Shown here in pieces: positions 1-9,859 of a DNA stretch of 64,000 bases; position 1 is the stretch's first letter, and every line of letters starts with the position of its first letter. This DNA comes from Allomyces arbusculus (lineage: Eukaryota; Blastocladiomycota; Blastocladiomycetes; Blastocladiales; Blastocladiaceae). The notes below the pieces were generated by a model, which saw only the letters and a list, made by a program, of their open reading frames with translations, was not told the origin of the DNA and searched no databases. The position numbers and the translations under genes are program-made. The DNA is taken from the NCBI GenBank assembly GCA_027604705.1, contig JADHYV010000016.1, positions 186,001 through 250,000 on the forward strand, read 5' to 3'.

Positions 1-617
1 AGCGCTTGTCGAGACCGAACGTCAGGGCAAAGGAAACGAACATGATGCTTGTTGTTTCTCTTTGCGGCTCACCGCAAAGGTCAGCGTCAGGTGACCGCGA
101 TGGAGCAGGTGCTGCTTCTCTTCTCGGGCGATTTCAGCCCACTTTAGCCAACAGGTCATGATTGTGATGCGGGCCCCATGAACGAGCATCGACCACTCCA
201 ATAATGGACGTCCAGAGAGCCGAAGCAGCCTGAACTTGCTGCAAATGTGCTTAATCCGCGTTCGGACATGATTCTGCGACAGTGCTGATGGGTTGGAGGC
301 CGACTTCGGACCCGACAAACCGCATTGGGATGGCAACACCTGAGCGAACACGAGCATCGCAGTGGGCATGGTCAGTCGGGAGGGAGCAGGCACGGAGGAG
401 AGGTGATATCGAAGACGTTCCTTGCGGTGGTGTTACGAGGATGACGACGCCGCTCTCGTAGTCCTTGCTCTTGCTGCAACGCTCCTTTCACTGCACGCTG
501 CTCGTGGGCCCATTCGATTGACCCTCTCCCACACTCGCTCAACGCCCGACGACGATCCCCAAGCTGTTTTCGAGACCAAGGAACCGCTATTGCTTTGCCT
601 GTGATCGTTCGCCCAGG
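1..617. other. left edge, no gene assigned
   Basis: This stretch lies upstream of the subtilisin gene. A minus-strand frame stays open from 393 to 22 (123 codons) and contains a fairly ordinary-looking segment rich in Arg, Leu and Trp. It has no recognisable domain and no clear splice partner inside the window. It could be an exon of a gene running off the left edge, a decayed fragment or chance. The last 200 bases before 618 presumably hold the promoter and leader of the protease gene. I see no TATA box there. Confidence 0.3.
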
Positions 618-3431
618 ATGAAGCAGTGGCGCACGATCTTCGTCGTGCCATTGATCCTGCTGCTGTGGAAGCCATTTGCACGAGCGGCCGTCACATCCGA
701 TCCACGACCCAGAGTCAACTTGCTCGCGTTCGAGGAGCTGCTCTCCGACCTCAATTCGCGGTACCCGACAACGCGCGCGGCAGCAGCAAGGAGCGCTACA
801 ACGCATGGGCATGCACTCGTCGAGATTGACAGGACCAGCGCGGCCCCATACTATCCAGCACCGAGCAATGCATCAGCGATCGTGCACGAGTTTATTGTGG
901 CCCTGGATCCCGCGTGCGCGAGTACCTTCCCGTCGGTCCCTGACAAGATGCGCGCCATCCTGTCCTCACTCGCGGCCACCGTCTCGTATGAGTACTCGGC
1001 CGCGCTCAACGCATACCGTGCGCGCTACACTCCGTCGCCGTCGTTTCCCGAGTTTCCGTACGCTATGCTCGCGCGCGTACCGTGCATTCGCTACATTGAG
1101 CAGTTGCAAACGATGCGGATTACAGCGGCGCCTCCGCAAGTTGAAGCACTACCCGCCACGAACGCCGTTCCGGGTATTGCCAATGCGTCAGTCGCCAACC
1201 TTGCAGGGGCATTGTGGGGGCTCGATCGACTGGACACGCCCATCACGCCCACCCCACCGGCGCTCGTCGACGGTCGCTATTCGTTTGACTTGACGGGCCG
1301 CGGCGTCCACATTTACGTGATTGATTCGGGCATCTCGTCAGCGCACCCTGAATACTCAGGGCGCGCCGAATTGGCCTACACGGTCTCGTCCATTTCGACC
1401 GCGAGCCGCAGCGCTGGGCCCGATTGCACGGGCCATGGATCAAATGTTGCTGCGATTGCGGCGGGATTGAACGTTGGCGTGGCAAAGGCGGCTGCGGTTC
1501 ACGCAGGTTCATTTCTCCTTCATGAGCTGTCGCAGTTCCTTGGCGCCCGGCCTGACCCAACCGTCGCTTTATATAGTACGCGTCCTGGGATGCGAGGAAA
1601 CGACCAACGCTGATGTTGTCGAGGTACATTCCAACCATGTCCACCCCCTTTGGCCGTCCCTGACCCTCGTTCCTTTCATATCCAACAGGCGATTGACTGG
1701 GTCGTCACCCACCACCAACGCCCGGCCGTCATCAACCTCTCCCTCGGCCCACAACCCAACGATACCGGCCGATACTCGCGCGTGCGCTCCATCGACGACT
1801 CGATTGCCCGCGCCATTGCGTCCGGAATTACCGTCGTCGTCGCCGCCGGCAACGACCAGCTTGACTGCTGCGGCGGCAGTCCCGCGGGCGCTGACGGCGC
1901 GATCGTCGTTGGTGCCACGACCCTGAACCCCGACAACAAGCGCGACATTCGCGCCACCTTTTCCAATTTCGGCCCTTGTGTCACACTGTCGGCGCCTGGC
2001 ATGGACATTATTTCGGCAGCGGGCGCGAACGGTGCTGCGCCAGGCACGTATGCAATGCTGCGCGGCACGTCGCAGGCAGCGCCGTACGTGGCGGGAGTTG
2101 TTGCGCAATTACTACAGGCGTTCCCGGAATTGAAGCCCGCTGAGGTCGCGGCAGCGTTGCGCAAGCTGGCGGTGCCGAATGCGGTGGGGGATGCGCGCAC
2201 GTCGCCCGCGCGCATGTTGCGCTCGGCGACCGTAGGGCTCGCTGAGCAGGTGCTGAATCGCACGGCCAAGTTTTCCGCGGCGACAGCTATCCAGCCAATC
2301 TCGTTTCCGAACGGTTTGTCGCCGGCCACGTTTGACCCGTCACTAGGAGTCTCAAAAAAGGTGAGCAACGACAACGCGGCGAATATGGTCGAGTACTCCG
2401 GCAAGGCGACGCGATCGGCCGTGATTGCCGGCGTCGTGGGTGGGACCGGCGCTGTTGCACTTGGCGCAGTTGCAGTCCTGGTGTACCTGCGCAGGCGCTC
2501 GCCACCCTCTCTAGAGAAAAATCGGCTGTCCTCGACGCGCTCCGATCACCAACCCGAGCCGCCGACAGCGAGTCTTTGGGACGATGCTAGCCACGAACCG
2601 GCCGCACCACCGACGCGTCGTGCTGATACTTCTCCTCCCGCCGCCCTGCCGAGCGTTCCGCGCACGCTCGGCGAACAGGACACGTCGTCGGTCGTTGCCG
2701 AGCTGCAAGGACCGAGTCTCTTCCGACTCTCGCGATTCGCGCAAGTCCAGCCGGCGCACACCAAGGCAGGCGTGTCGCGCGGACTGCGGCTATCGATGGG
2801 CGACTCCCTCGTGGCCGAGACCAACCGCGACTCGCGCTTTGTCTCGGCCCCACCGCGCATGTCAATGCGCCCTAGCTCGACGCGGCCTGCAAGCATGTCG
2901 CGGCCTGTCCCGCCGCTGCCGCCGTCGCGCGTCGAGATCAAGTACCCGACCCCTGTGTTTCCGGGCCAGGGCGGTGCGATTCCGACGAGGTTGCTTCAGC
3001 TTCAGCAGGCAGCAGCAGTGTCGCCGGTGCCGCCGAGTGATTTGGCGATTGTGTCGCCAACATCGTCGCCCGGATTTATGCCGCCGTTTGCAGCGCGGTT
3101 CGGGGCGTATCCGCGGGACTCGGAGATCGCGACAGACGTGACGACAACGTCCATATCGCGCACTCCACCGCCTGTTTCGCGGACAGCGCCGTCGATGGTG
3201 CCGAGACCTGCCGATACGTTGACGAGGGGATCACTTCCTCGGTTGCACGCACAAGATCTCGCCACTGCGCGACCAGGAGAGGTTCAACACGCGCCGAAGC
3301 TGCCATTCGTCGCGACACCGGTGCTGCCCGCGATTCCGGCATCCGATTTGGCCGATATCGACACGTTCTTTGACCAGGTCGTGGCTGACCTCGCACTGCT
3401 GGACCCTGAGGCCGCGCCCAGTTCCAAGTAA
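618..3431 (+). CDS. membrane-anchored subtilisin-like serine protease (S8)
   Basis: Three exons (618-1506, 1577-1623, 1689-3431) give 892 residues. The start is followed by a hydrophobic signal peptide ending near ARAA. The catalytic triad of proteinase K/cerevisin-type subtilisins is complete: Asp236 (YVIDSG), His273 (GHGSNVA) and Ser440 (GTSQAAP), with the oxyanion Asn in AAGND. Both introns (70 and 65 nt) fall between the His and the Ser, and splicing restores the usual VRVLGC and AIDWVV segments. A transmembrane helix follows at about residues 554-575 with an RRR stop-transfer, then a Pro/Ser-rich tail of about 300 residues. The family normally has a prodomain and is secreted or vacuolar; the N-terminal 200 residues probably serve as prodomain. 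The anchor and long, presumably cytosolic tail are unusual. The gene converges on the helicase gene 92 bp away. Substrate is unknown. Confidence 0.88.
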
Positions 3432-3523
3432 CAGGCAATTTGGTTTTCTTCGCTCTGTAACTATAGATTGTTGGCCCGCAACGTCACTCGTGCAAAAAAA
3501 ACACCGTGGTATTGTTCCAAAAA

Positions 3524-6322
3524 TCACAAAATGCCGTGCTCCTTAACCCGCGCCTTGACCGTGGCCCTGGCCTTTTCCTTCTTGGTCGCCTCCTTGCGCA
3601 CAACCTTGCCCATCCCCTCGGTCAACCGCGTAATGTACTTCATCGCGCGGTTCAAGTTCATCGTTGCGAGCTCCTCCTCGCGCCGCGTGGCCAAATCCTT
3701 GCCGTCCACATCGAATTGCGGCTTTCCGTCGGGCAGCGACAGGAACCCGAGTTGCTTGAGGAACCGCACCTGCGCATCGGACCGTAAGCCGCACTTGGCC
3801 GCGACGCGCCGCGTGGACCGGAAATGCGTTGTCGGGAACTCGTTCTTGACCCAGTGGTCGCACGCGAGCACGACCTGCTGAATCGTCGGCAGGCCTGGGA
3901 TCAGTTTGGTCATGTCCCACTTCTTCTTGATCTTGGCGCCGTCCGAGGTCGTGATCGTTTGCTGCTTGGTCACGGTGAACGAGCCTACAAACGGTGAGTG
4001 GGTGAGGTGAGGCTGGGTCGGCAGCGACAGCGATAGCAAAGCCAGGCACGTACGCGGCTCCACGTCGATGCGCAACAATGCGTTATTCGGCAGCTTGAGT
4101 CCGAGCGCACCACGGCGCAAAAAGAACCAGTCGTATTGCGACGTGAACCCGCGATCGAGCTGCGCCAAGTACTGTCCCTCGCCAATACTCGTTTTCGCCA
4201 CGTCCTCAGCGGTCCCGACCGTCTTGAGCTCGACCTCGCCCTCGTTGATCAGCCGGTCGAGGTAATCGACGGCCGTTTCCCCACCGTCGGGCCCTTCGCC
4301 CGAGAGAAGAGCCACCATTTCCTCGTACGTGCGTGCCGACGTCGCCTCTTCGCCAAGATCGGCCTTGTGCAGTTCCTGCGCCTTCTCGGCGAGTTTCGTG
4401 AAGACTATGCCCTCGTCGCCAGGCGCAAAGTGCGGGTTCAGGCCGAGCAGCGACGGCGCGGTCACGAGATCGGCCTTGGTGTTTTGGTCGACGACGTCGA
4501 TGACAAGGCATTCGGTCTTGTCACTGTGCAGGCGCAGGCCGCGGCCGAGCATTTGCTGGTACAGGACGCTGGAGCGCGTCGGGCGAGCAAGAACTAGAAT
4601 CGTAATCGACGAACTGACGTCGGCTTGGTCGCGCACGACGGAAGCGATGCCGAAATAGCAACGTACTGATACAGTCGATATTCGGAATATCCGTGCCCTC
4701 CGTCAAGATCCCGCAGTTGATGAGCACCGGGAACTCGCCGCGGCGGAACCGTTGAATCAGCGAGTCACGCAATTCCGGACTAATCTTGGAATGCAGCGCG
4801 TGCGCCTCAGCGCCCGTCTTGCAAAATGCGTCGGCGAGCCCCTCCACATGCTCAATGTCGGTCGCAAACACGAGCGTCGACCGCCGTTTGGTCGCCTGGT
4901 CGGTCGTGCAGTCGTACGACGAGACTTGCAGCCAGGAACGCACAATCAGGTCGTTACGTGTGGTTTGGTTGACGGTGCGTGATAGCTCGCCAACAGCATA
5001 ATCGCCCTGGCTCGACTTGACGTGCCCGAGATCGGTCGTGGTTTCGATGGTTTGCAGCAGAAAGTCGCACAGGTAGCCCTCCTTGATCATTTCGAGAAAA
5101 CCGCGCTGGTAGGTGACTAAGGAGAAAGGGAGCGCATCGGGCGTTAGTCGTACGGAATCGGGTGGAGAGGATCACCGTGAAGTGAGAAAACAGGAATCCG
5201 AACTCTTGTCAAAAACGGTGCCAAGCGACAGCCCGTCCATGCGATGCAATGTCGCTGAGCAGCCCCAGAGCAAAATATGTGACGGATTTTCCGGATCGCG
5301 AAGACCGAAATGTTCCAAGATGCGCAAATACGTCGTGGCGGCGGCGTGGTGCGCCTAATTCGGTCGGCAATCGTCGGTTAGAGCGATGGAAATGGATACG
5401 AGGCATGGACATTGCGCGAACCTCGTCAATGATGATGAGCTTAAAATCGGCCGGATCGTACTTGAGCAACCGCGTGGTCCCCACCTTGCCCAGCGCAGCA
5501 ACGCTGGCCACGATCACGTCGCCGGTTTCGACGGCCGGTTCCTTCTTGACGCCGCCGCCTTCCTTGAGAATGACCTGTCGACAGTCGCGAGGACACAATC
5601 GCAGATGAGTCCCTGGAGCGTGTTGCTCTTCATAGCGACGGTCATACCAAGCCAGGTGCCGCGCGCGCAATCTGGTTTATGGCCTGGTCGAGCAGCTCCT
5701 TCCGGTGGGCGAGAACAAGCGTCCTTTTCGCACGTGGGGTTGGGTTCGGCACGCGGGTAATCAGGTTCGAGAACACGACCTGGTAGACAGGGCAGGGAGT
5801 CAATCAGCAGCAGCCACTTCAATCCCGCAATTTAGCTGGCCAATCACTCCCGAAATACGGGTCACGAACCGTTTTCCCCGCGCCGACCGGCAGCGACACG
5901 GCCTGCCGCGTGACGCCCTCGGCGAGCGCCCCGAGCGTCTTTTGAATGCATTCATTCTGGTACGGCCGCAGCGTGTGTGCCGGCTGGGCGGCACCAACGC
6001 TCGGCGTCACGCGATTTATCGCGTTGGCAGCGCCCAACACTCGCTTTGGCGGCAACGGTACGGCCGGATCGTCGCCCTTGCCAAGCTCAGCTTTGAGATC
6101 AGCGAGTAGGCCAGGGTACGCGGCGTGCAGTTCGCCCTGCTTTTTCAAAGGCAGAAGCGAAAACTTCACGAGGTCCGGCAGGTCATCGGGCATATTGATG
6201 AGCAGGTCCCGGTCACCAGCGAGGAGTTTGGCGAGCAGGCCTGACGATGCTGTTCGTGTCGCCTCTTGTCGCGCCGAGGTCGTTGAAAATAGTCGAGCGA
6301 AGCCGCGGAGAGCCCTGCACAT
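3524..6322 (-). CDS. IRC3-like mitochondrial DEAH/SF2 helicase
   Basis: Seven exons are supported by restored motifs: 6322-5870, 5779-5648, 5574-5422, 5354-5204, 5116-4667, 4593-4054 and 3984-3524, giving 779 residues. Motif I is LPVGAGKT (residues 144-151). Motif II, IIIDEAHH, is created by the junction of exons 3 and 4. LLWGCSAT is motif III and LGRGLRLH motif VI. This arrangement and the LRPYQ start of the core match yeast Irc3, a helicase of mitochondrial DNA maintenance. The chosen start gives a basic, Ser/Thr-rich N-terminus (MCRALRGFARLFSTTSAR) typical of mitochondrial import. An in-frame ATG at 6607 is possible but adds an unconvincing leader. The 69-nt intron 4053-3985 contains no stop in frame, so unspliced RNA would also be open there. 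Confidence 0.85.
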
Positions 6323-6714
6323 CGCGGCGGAGACTTTTGGGCAATCGCAGCTTGCATTGATAGCTCCAGGTCGGGCAGGAACGTTGGTACTTGCGATTGC
6401 TGGTCGAATCGCTCTGTTCGTGCACAAGTTGGCGGCTGATCTTGCTGTGGTGCATGGTCGGCATGCTCGAACGACGGCAGGAACGTCGAGCCGAGCGCGG
6501 GGAGTGGCTCGCCCAGCGTGGGAGAGCATCATGGTGGGCTGCAAGGCGCGAGCAGCCCTTGCCTTGACGATGGCTCGACTGTTTGACAACTTGTGGATGA
6601 GCCTCACATTTCCATGATTCTTTCAATCCCAATCCTTCATGACGGCTCGACACTGATCTCATCACCCAAAAGTCGGCGGCACGGCCGACCCTTTCTCCAA
6701 CATCTCGCAATACC

Positions 6715-7614
6715 ATGGCCAGGAAACCAGCGCCAGGATCCAGCAAGACCAAGCCGGGCGTGGCAGCGCAGCAGCAACCGCCCACCAAGGGCACCAAACC
6801 AACAGCTGCCTCAACGACCTTTACGGACCAGCAGCTGGCGCAGTACTTGCTCCCGAACCCGCCATCAAGCGACTTGAACGAGTGCCAAATTGCGTACCAC
6901 CCGGCATCCGACCGTCGTCTTGTACTGGTCATCGCCAAGGACAAGGCCACGCTCGACGCACTGCTGCTGCGTGCGAGTATCTTTTACGAGAACCCGGACC
7001 TGCAAAATCAATACCTCGACCCGACGCAATTCGCGGCTGCGCAAGCCGAGCGCGGCAAGCCCTTCACCTACTATGGCCACAACTTCCCACTCGCCTCGCT
7101 CGCCAAGTTCCTGATGGCCGCATCCAACGCTGGCGGCGCGCGCGGGCTCACGGCGGGCGAAACGCACCTCGTCCGCACACTCACGACCAAGCTCAAGGCG
7201 CTCTCCACGAGCGGACGCAGTGGTCCGACCGTCCCGACGCTCGCCGACAGTTACCTGGTCGGGTGGGTGAATGGCGACACGCCCACGCTGCAGCACGAAC
7301 TGCACCACGCGTGGTACCACTTCAACGCTGGTGAGTACCGCACGGCATGTGATGCGGCGCTCGCGAGCCTTGACCAGGTTGTGCGGCTGCAGGTGCGCGC
7401 CTACCTGCGCGGGTGCGGGTACTGCGAGGCCGTCTGGGCTGACGAGTTTCAGGCGCATCTGTGCTGCGGCGATGCGATGGTGCTGGGGACCAAGCGCGGG
7501 TTGAATGATCCGATGGCGCCTGCGAGGGCGGCCTTGGAGCAGCACAAGGAAGAGCATGGCGCAGGCATGTGGTTTGGAGATTTGGAGGCGTTGGCGCAAG
7601 GAGAAATTTATTGA
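6715..7614 (+). CDS. putative HExxH metalloprotein of unknown family
   Basis: A single uninterrupted frame of 299 codons starts shortly after the divergent helicase gene. The N-terminus is Pro/Gln/Lys-rich and probably disordered up to about residue 35. The rest looks globular. It contains HELHH at 194-198, an exact HExxH zinc-binding signature, in the context TLQHELHHAWYHF, and a downstream acidic DEF (Glu244) 46 residues later, a spacing seen for the third ligand in gluzincin-type peptidases. A cysteine cluster (GCGYC and LCCGD) flanks that Glu. There is no signal peptide or membrane helix, so the product is probably cytosolic or nuclear. I do not recognise a named family; peptidase activity is inference from the motif alone. 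It converges on the secreted-protein gene downstream. Confidence 0.75.
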   Translation: MARKPAPGSSKTKPGVAAQQQPPTKGTKPTAASTTFTDQQLAQYLLPNPPSSDLNECQIAYHPASDRRLVLVIAKDKATLDALLLRASIFYENPDLQNQYLDPTQFAAAQAERGKPFTYYGHNFPLASLAKFLMAASNAGGARGLTAGETHLVRTLTTKLKALSTSGRSGPTVPTLADSYLVGWVNGDTPTLQHELHHAWYHFNAGEYRTACDAALASLDQVVRLQVRAYLRGCGYCEAVWADEFQAHLCCGDAMVLGTKRGLNDPMAPARAALEQHKEEHGAGMWFGDLEALAQGEIY

Positions 7615-7836
7615 TTGTTTGGCTGATAGCGATGCGTTGGGCGTGTCTTGCTGGGTGGAGCGCGGGTAGAGAGCATTGTTCTAGTCAAAAAGAAGCAGAA
7701 ATCATCTCTTTTGGCCTGATGATCGTCGAGTACAATTCTGCAAGCACAGATCAACTGTATGACCACAAATGGACAAACAACCTCATCAACGAGACCAGCT
7801 CGCAAGAGATCCACCACCTTTCAAAAAATGCCAAGC

Positions 7837-8604
7837 TTACGCGCCAATCACGGCCGAGGTCGGCGTCGTCGCGGGCACAGACGCACTCGCCGTCGGATTG
7901 GCAGTTGGCGCGGTGATCACAGTCTTCTTGCCCTGGTCCTTGCCATTCCCGCCGTCATTCTTGTTACCACCGGCCTTCCCGCCGCCGGCCGTGTTATCCC
8001 CACCGTTCTTGTTGTCGCCGCCCTTCCTGTTGGGGTCATTCTTACCGCCGTTCTTGTCACCCTTGCCATCGTTCTTATTCTCGCCCCCGTTCTTGTTACC
8101 CCCCGTCTTGTTCTTGTTGTTCCCCGCGCGGTTACCGTTCCCTCCGTCGAGCTTGGTGATCTCGCGGCTCAGCGCATCGAGCTTCTTCTCGATTGCCTGC
8201 AGGTGCGCCGTGATCGATGCGGCCGAGTTGCCCGCGCCGCCATTCCCGCGATTCTTGTTCTTGTTCTTGTCGTCGTTATTGTTCTTTCCACCGTTCTTCC
8301 TGCCCGCGTCGCCACCGCCACCCGTCTTGTTGCCGTCGCCCGTCTTGTTCCCACCACCCGGCTTCTTCTCGTCGCCACCTTTACCGGGCGCCGTCGTCGG
8401 TGCTGGCGCGGTTGGCGCGGTCGCCGTCGCCGTGGGGACGATTGTCGTTGTTGCTGCAGCAGGCGTGGTGGTGGTGGCGGCAGCGGGCGCTTGTCGCGCG
8501 ACGAGCGCGGCATGGGCGGGTGCCGCGGATACAGTTGGCGGTGTGAGGACGGCGAGGAGCGCGACGGCCACGACGAGAAGTGCGTGCTTGGCGGAGAGTT
8601 TCAT
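7837..8604 (-). CDS. secreted Lys/Asn/Gly-rich low-complexity protein
   Basis: One exon of 255 codons. MKLSAKHALLVVAVALLAVL is a clear signal peptide with a likely cleavage after VSAAPA. The mature protein has an Ala/Thr stretch, then long runs of Gly, Asn, Lys and Asp in repeats such as GGNKNGG, interrupted once by a helical heptad-like island (ITAHLQAIEKKLDALSREIT) that should form a short coiled coil, and ends in a Thr/Ala/Pro-rich tail. No enzyme domain is present. The start at 8604 is preferred to one further upstream because it begins exactly at the signal peptide. It may be an extracellular matrix or wall-associated protein. The opposite strand also has a long open frame, which I regard as a mirror of the repeats. 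Confidence 0.7.
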   Translation of the reverse strand: MKLSAKHALLVVAVALLAVLTPPTVSAAPAHAALVARQAPAAATTTTPAAATTTIVPTATATAPTAPAPTTAPGKGGDEKKPGGGNKTGDGNKTGGGGDAGRKNGGKNNNDDKNKNKNRGNGGAGNSAASITAHLQAIEKKLDALSREITKLDGGNGNRAGNNKNKTGGNKNGGENKNDGKGDKNGGKNDPNRKGGDNKNGGDNTAGGGKAGGNKNDGGNGKDQGKKTVITAPTANPTASASVPATTPTSAVIGA

Positions 8605-9859
8605 GGCGGAGAGGGAAAAGTGGAGAAGCGGGAGTTGTCGAACCAGGCCAGCTGGGTCAGAATGCGTCTTGGATGAGGGCGGTGAGGGATCAACTTGGGC
8701 GCGTGCATGTCGCCGTTTATGTATCGGCTGGTGCTCGCCTCGTCGTCCAGTTGGGTCGTTGACGCGTTGGCAAGGAGCCATGGAAGAGCGCGATAATGGG
8801 TGGCGAACCATGGGCGGATGGGTTGTCATGGTCAGGGTCAGATCATGAGCATGGACGTGCTCATGGCCATGGATGGTTGGCCGTGGAAATGTTCATGGTG
8901 CAGAATGCACAAAATCCGTAGTCAATGTATGTCAAGTCATTTCCCTGCCGTTAAAGTCATGATGGATTCATCTTTCGACGCATCCTGTTGAAGACTCAGG
9001 CCGTCTGATTCTCACTTCGAGATTTTTTCATGATTTCGTGGGCCGCCCAAGCCTGCCACCGCCAAAACCTTGACTTGATCAAGAAACTTGTAAAACGAAG
9101 GCAATTTTCGCGACAGGTTCGCGCCCATAGGCTTTATGTACGCTGGCGCAAATCGCCCTGGTGCGGCCTCCCTAACACGTCCTGGCACGGTCAGGGCCAG
9201 CTGGCGACACCCTGGCCGAGGCTCCACACATTAATGCCCGATAGTTTCGCAGAGCCGGGTTTGAGGTGTACGAAGGGGGCTGCATTTAAGCGTCTGCACT
9301 CGATCCTGCCGATTGCGTCTCGGGCGCGGTTAAGAGATGGCGCGTCACTTTTGGGCGATATTTGCACATTCAGGACGCGTATGGATGTACGGTTGCGGTT
9401 CAGTGCCTTGGGCTGGTGGACTGCAGGCGCGCGCGGAGGCCGAGATGAACGAAATTCTTGTGTGCGCAGTATTTCGCGTGAATTCGCTTAGTTGCGCCGT
9501 GAGGTGCTTGTCAGTGAGCGGAGAGGTGCTGTCAGAGACCTCTCCCACATTCATCAAGGCTTCTTTCTCCCTGCCGCTCCTTTCACATTACGAGTGTTTG
9601 GACACCTCTGCGCCCGCGCCTAGTCCGTTCCCGGCAAAGATCAGCCAAGCAGGTCACGAAATGCCCATATATGTACAGGTTGCTGCTGCCAGGGGGGAAC
9701 TGTGTCCCACTCGACGGCTGCGGACGTGCCCAGGTCTGATCCACGCCGGTCACTGTGCGCCAGAAGTCGCTCGTGACACCTGGACGGCCGGCGGGCGTCC
9801 CCCACCCGAAATCCAAACCAAAACTATACAACGCGACTGAACGTGGACGCGCTCGGTCA
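8605..9859. other. intergenic, no supported gene
   Basis: About 1.25 kb between the start of the secreted-protein gene and the end of ATG9, both on the minus strand. It should hold the promoter of the former and the 3' untranslated region of the latter. Short open frames occur on the plus strand (for example 9337-9840), but they lack recognisable domains and their codon usage is unlike the neighbours. No repeat or RNA gene was seen. Confidence 0.5.

Noticed and set aside
7769-8848. Plus-strand open frame of 359 codons
   Set aside because: It is antisense to the secreted repeat protein; its Pro/Phe/Leu runs are mirrors of the Gly/Asn/Lys repeats, while the minus strand has a proper signal peptide.
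9337-9840. Plus-strand frame of 167 codons
   Set aside because: No recognisable domain, amino-acid mix like translated noncoding DNA, and it runs up to the 3' end of ATG9.
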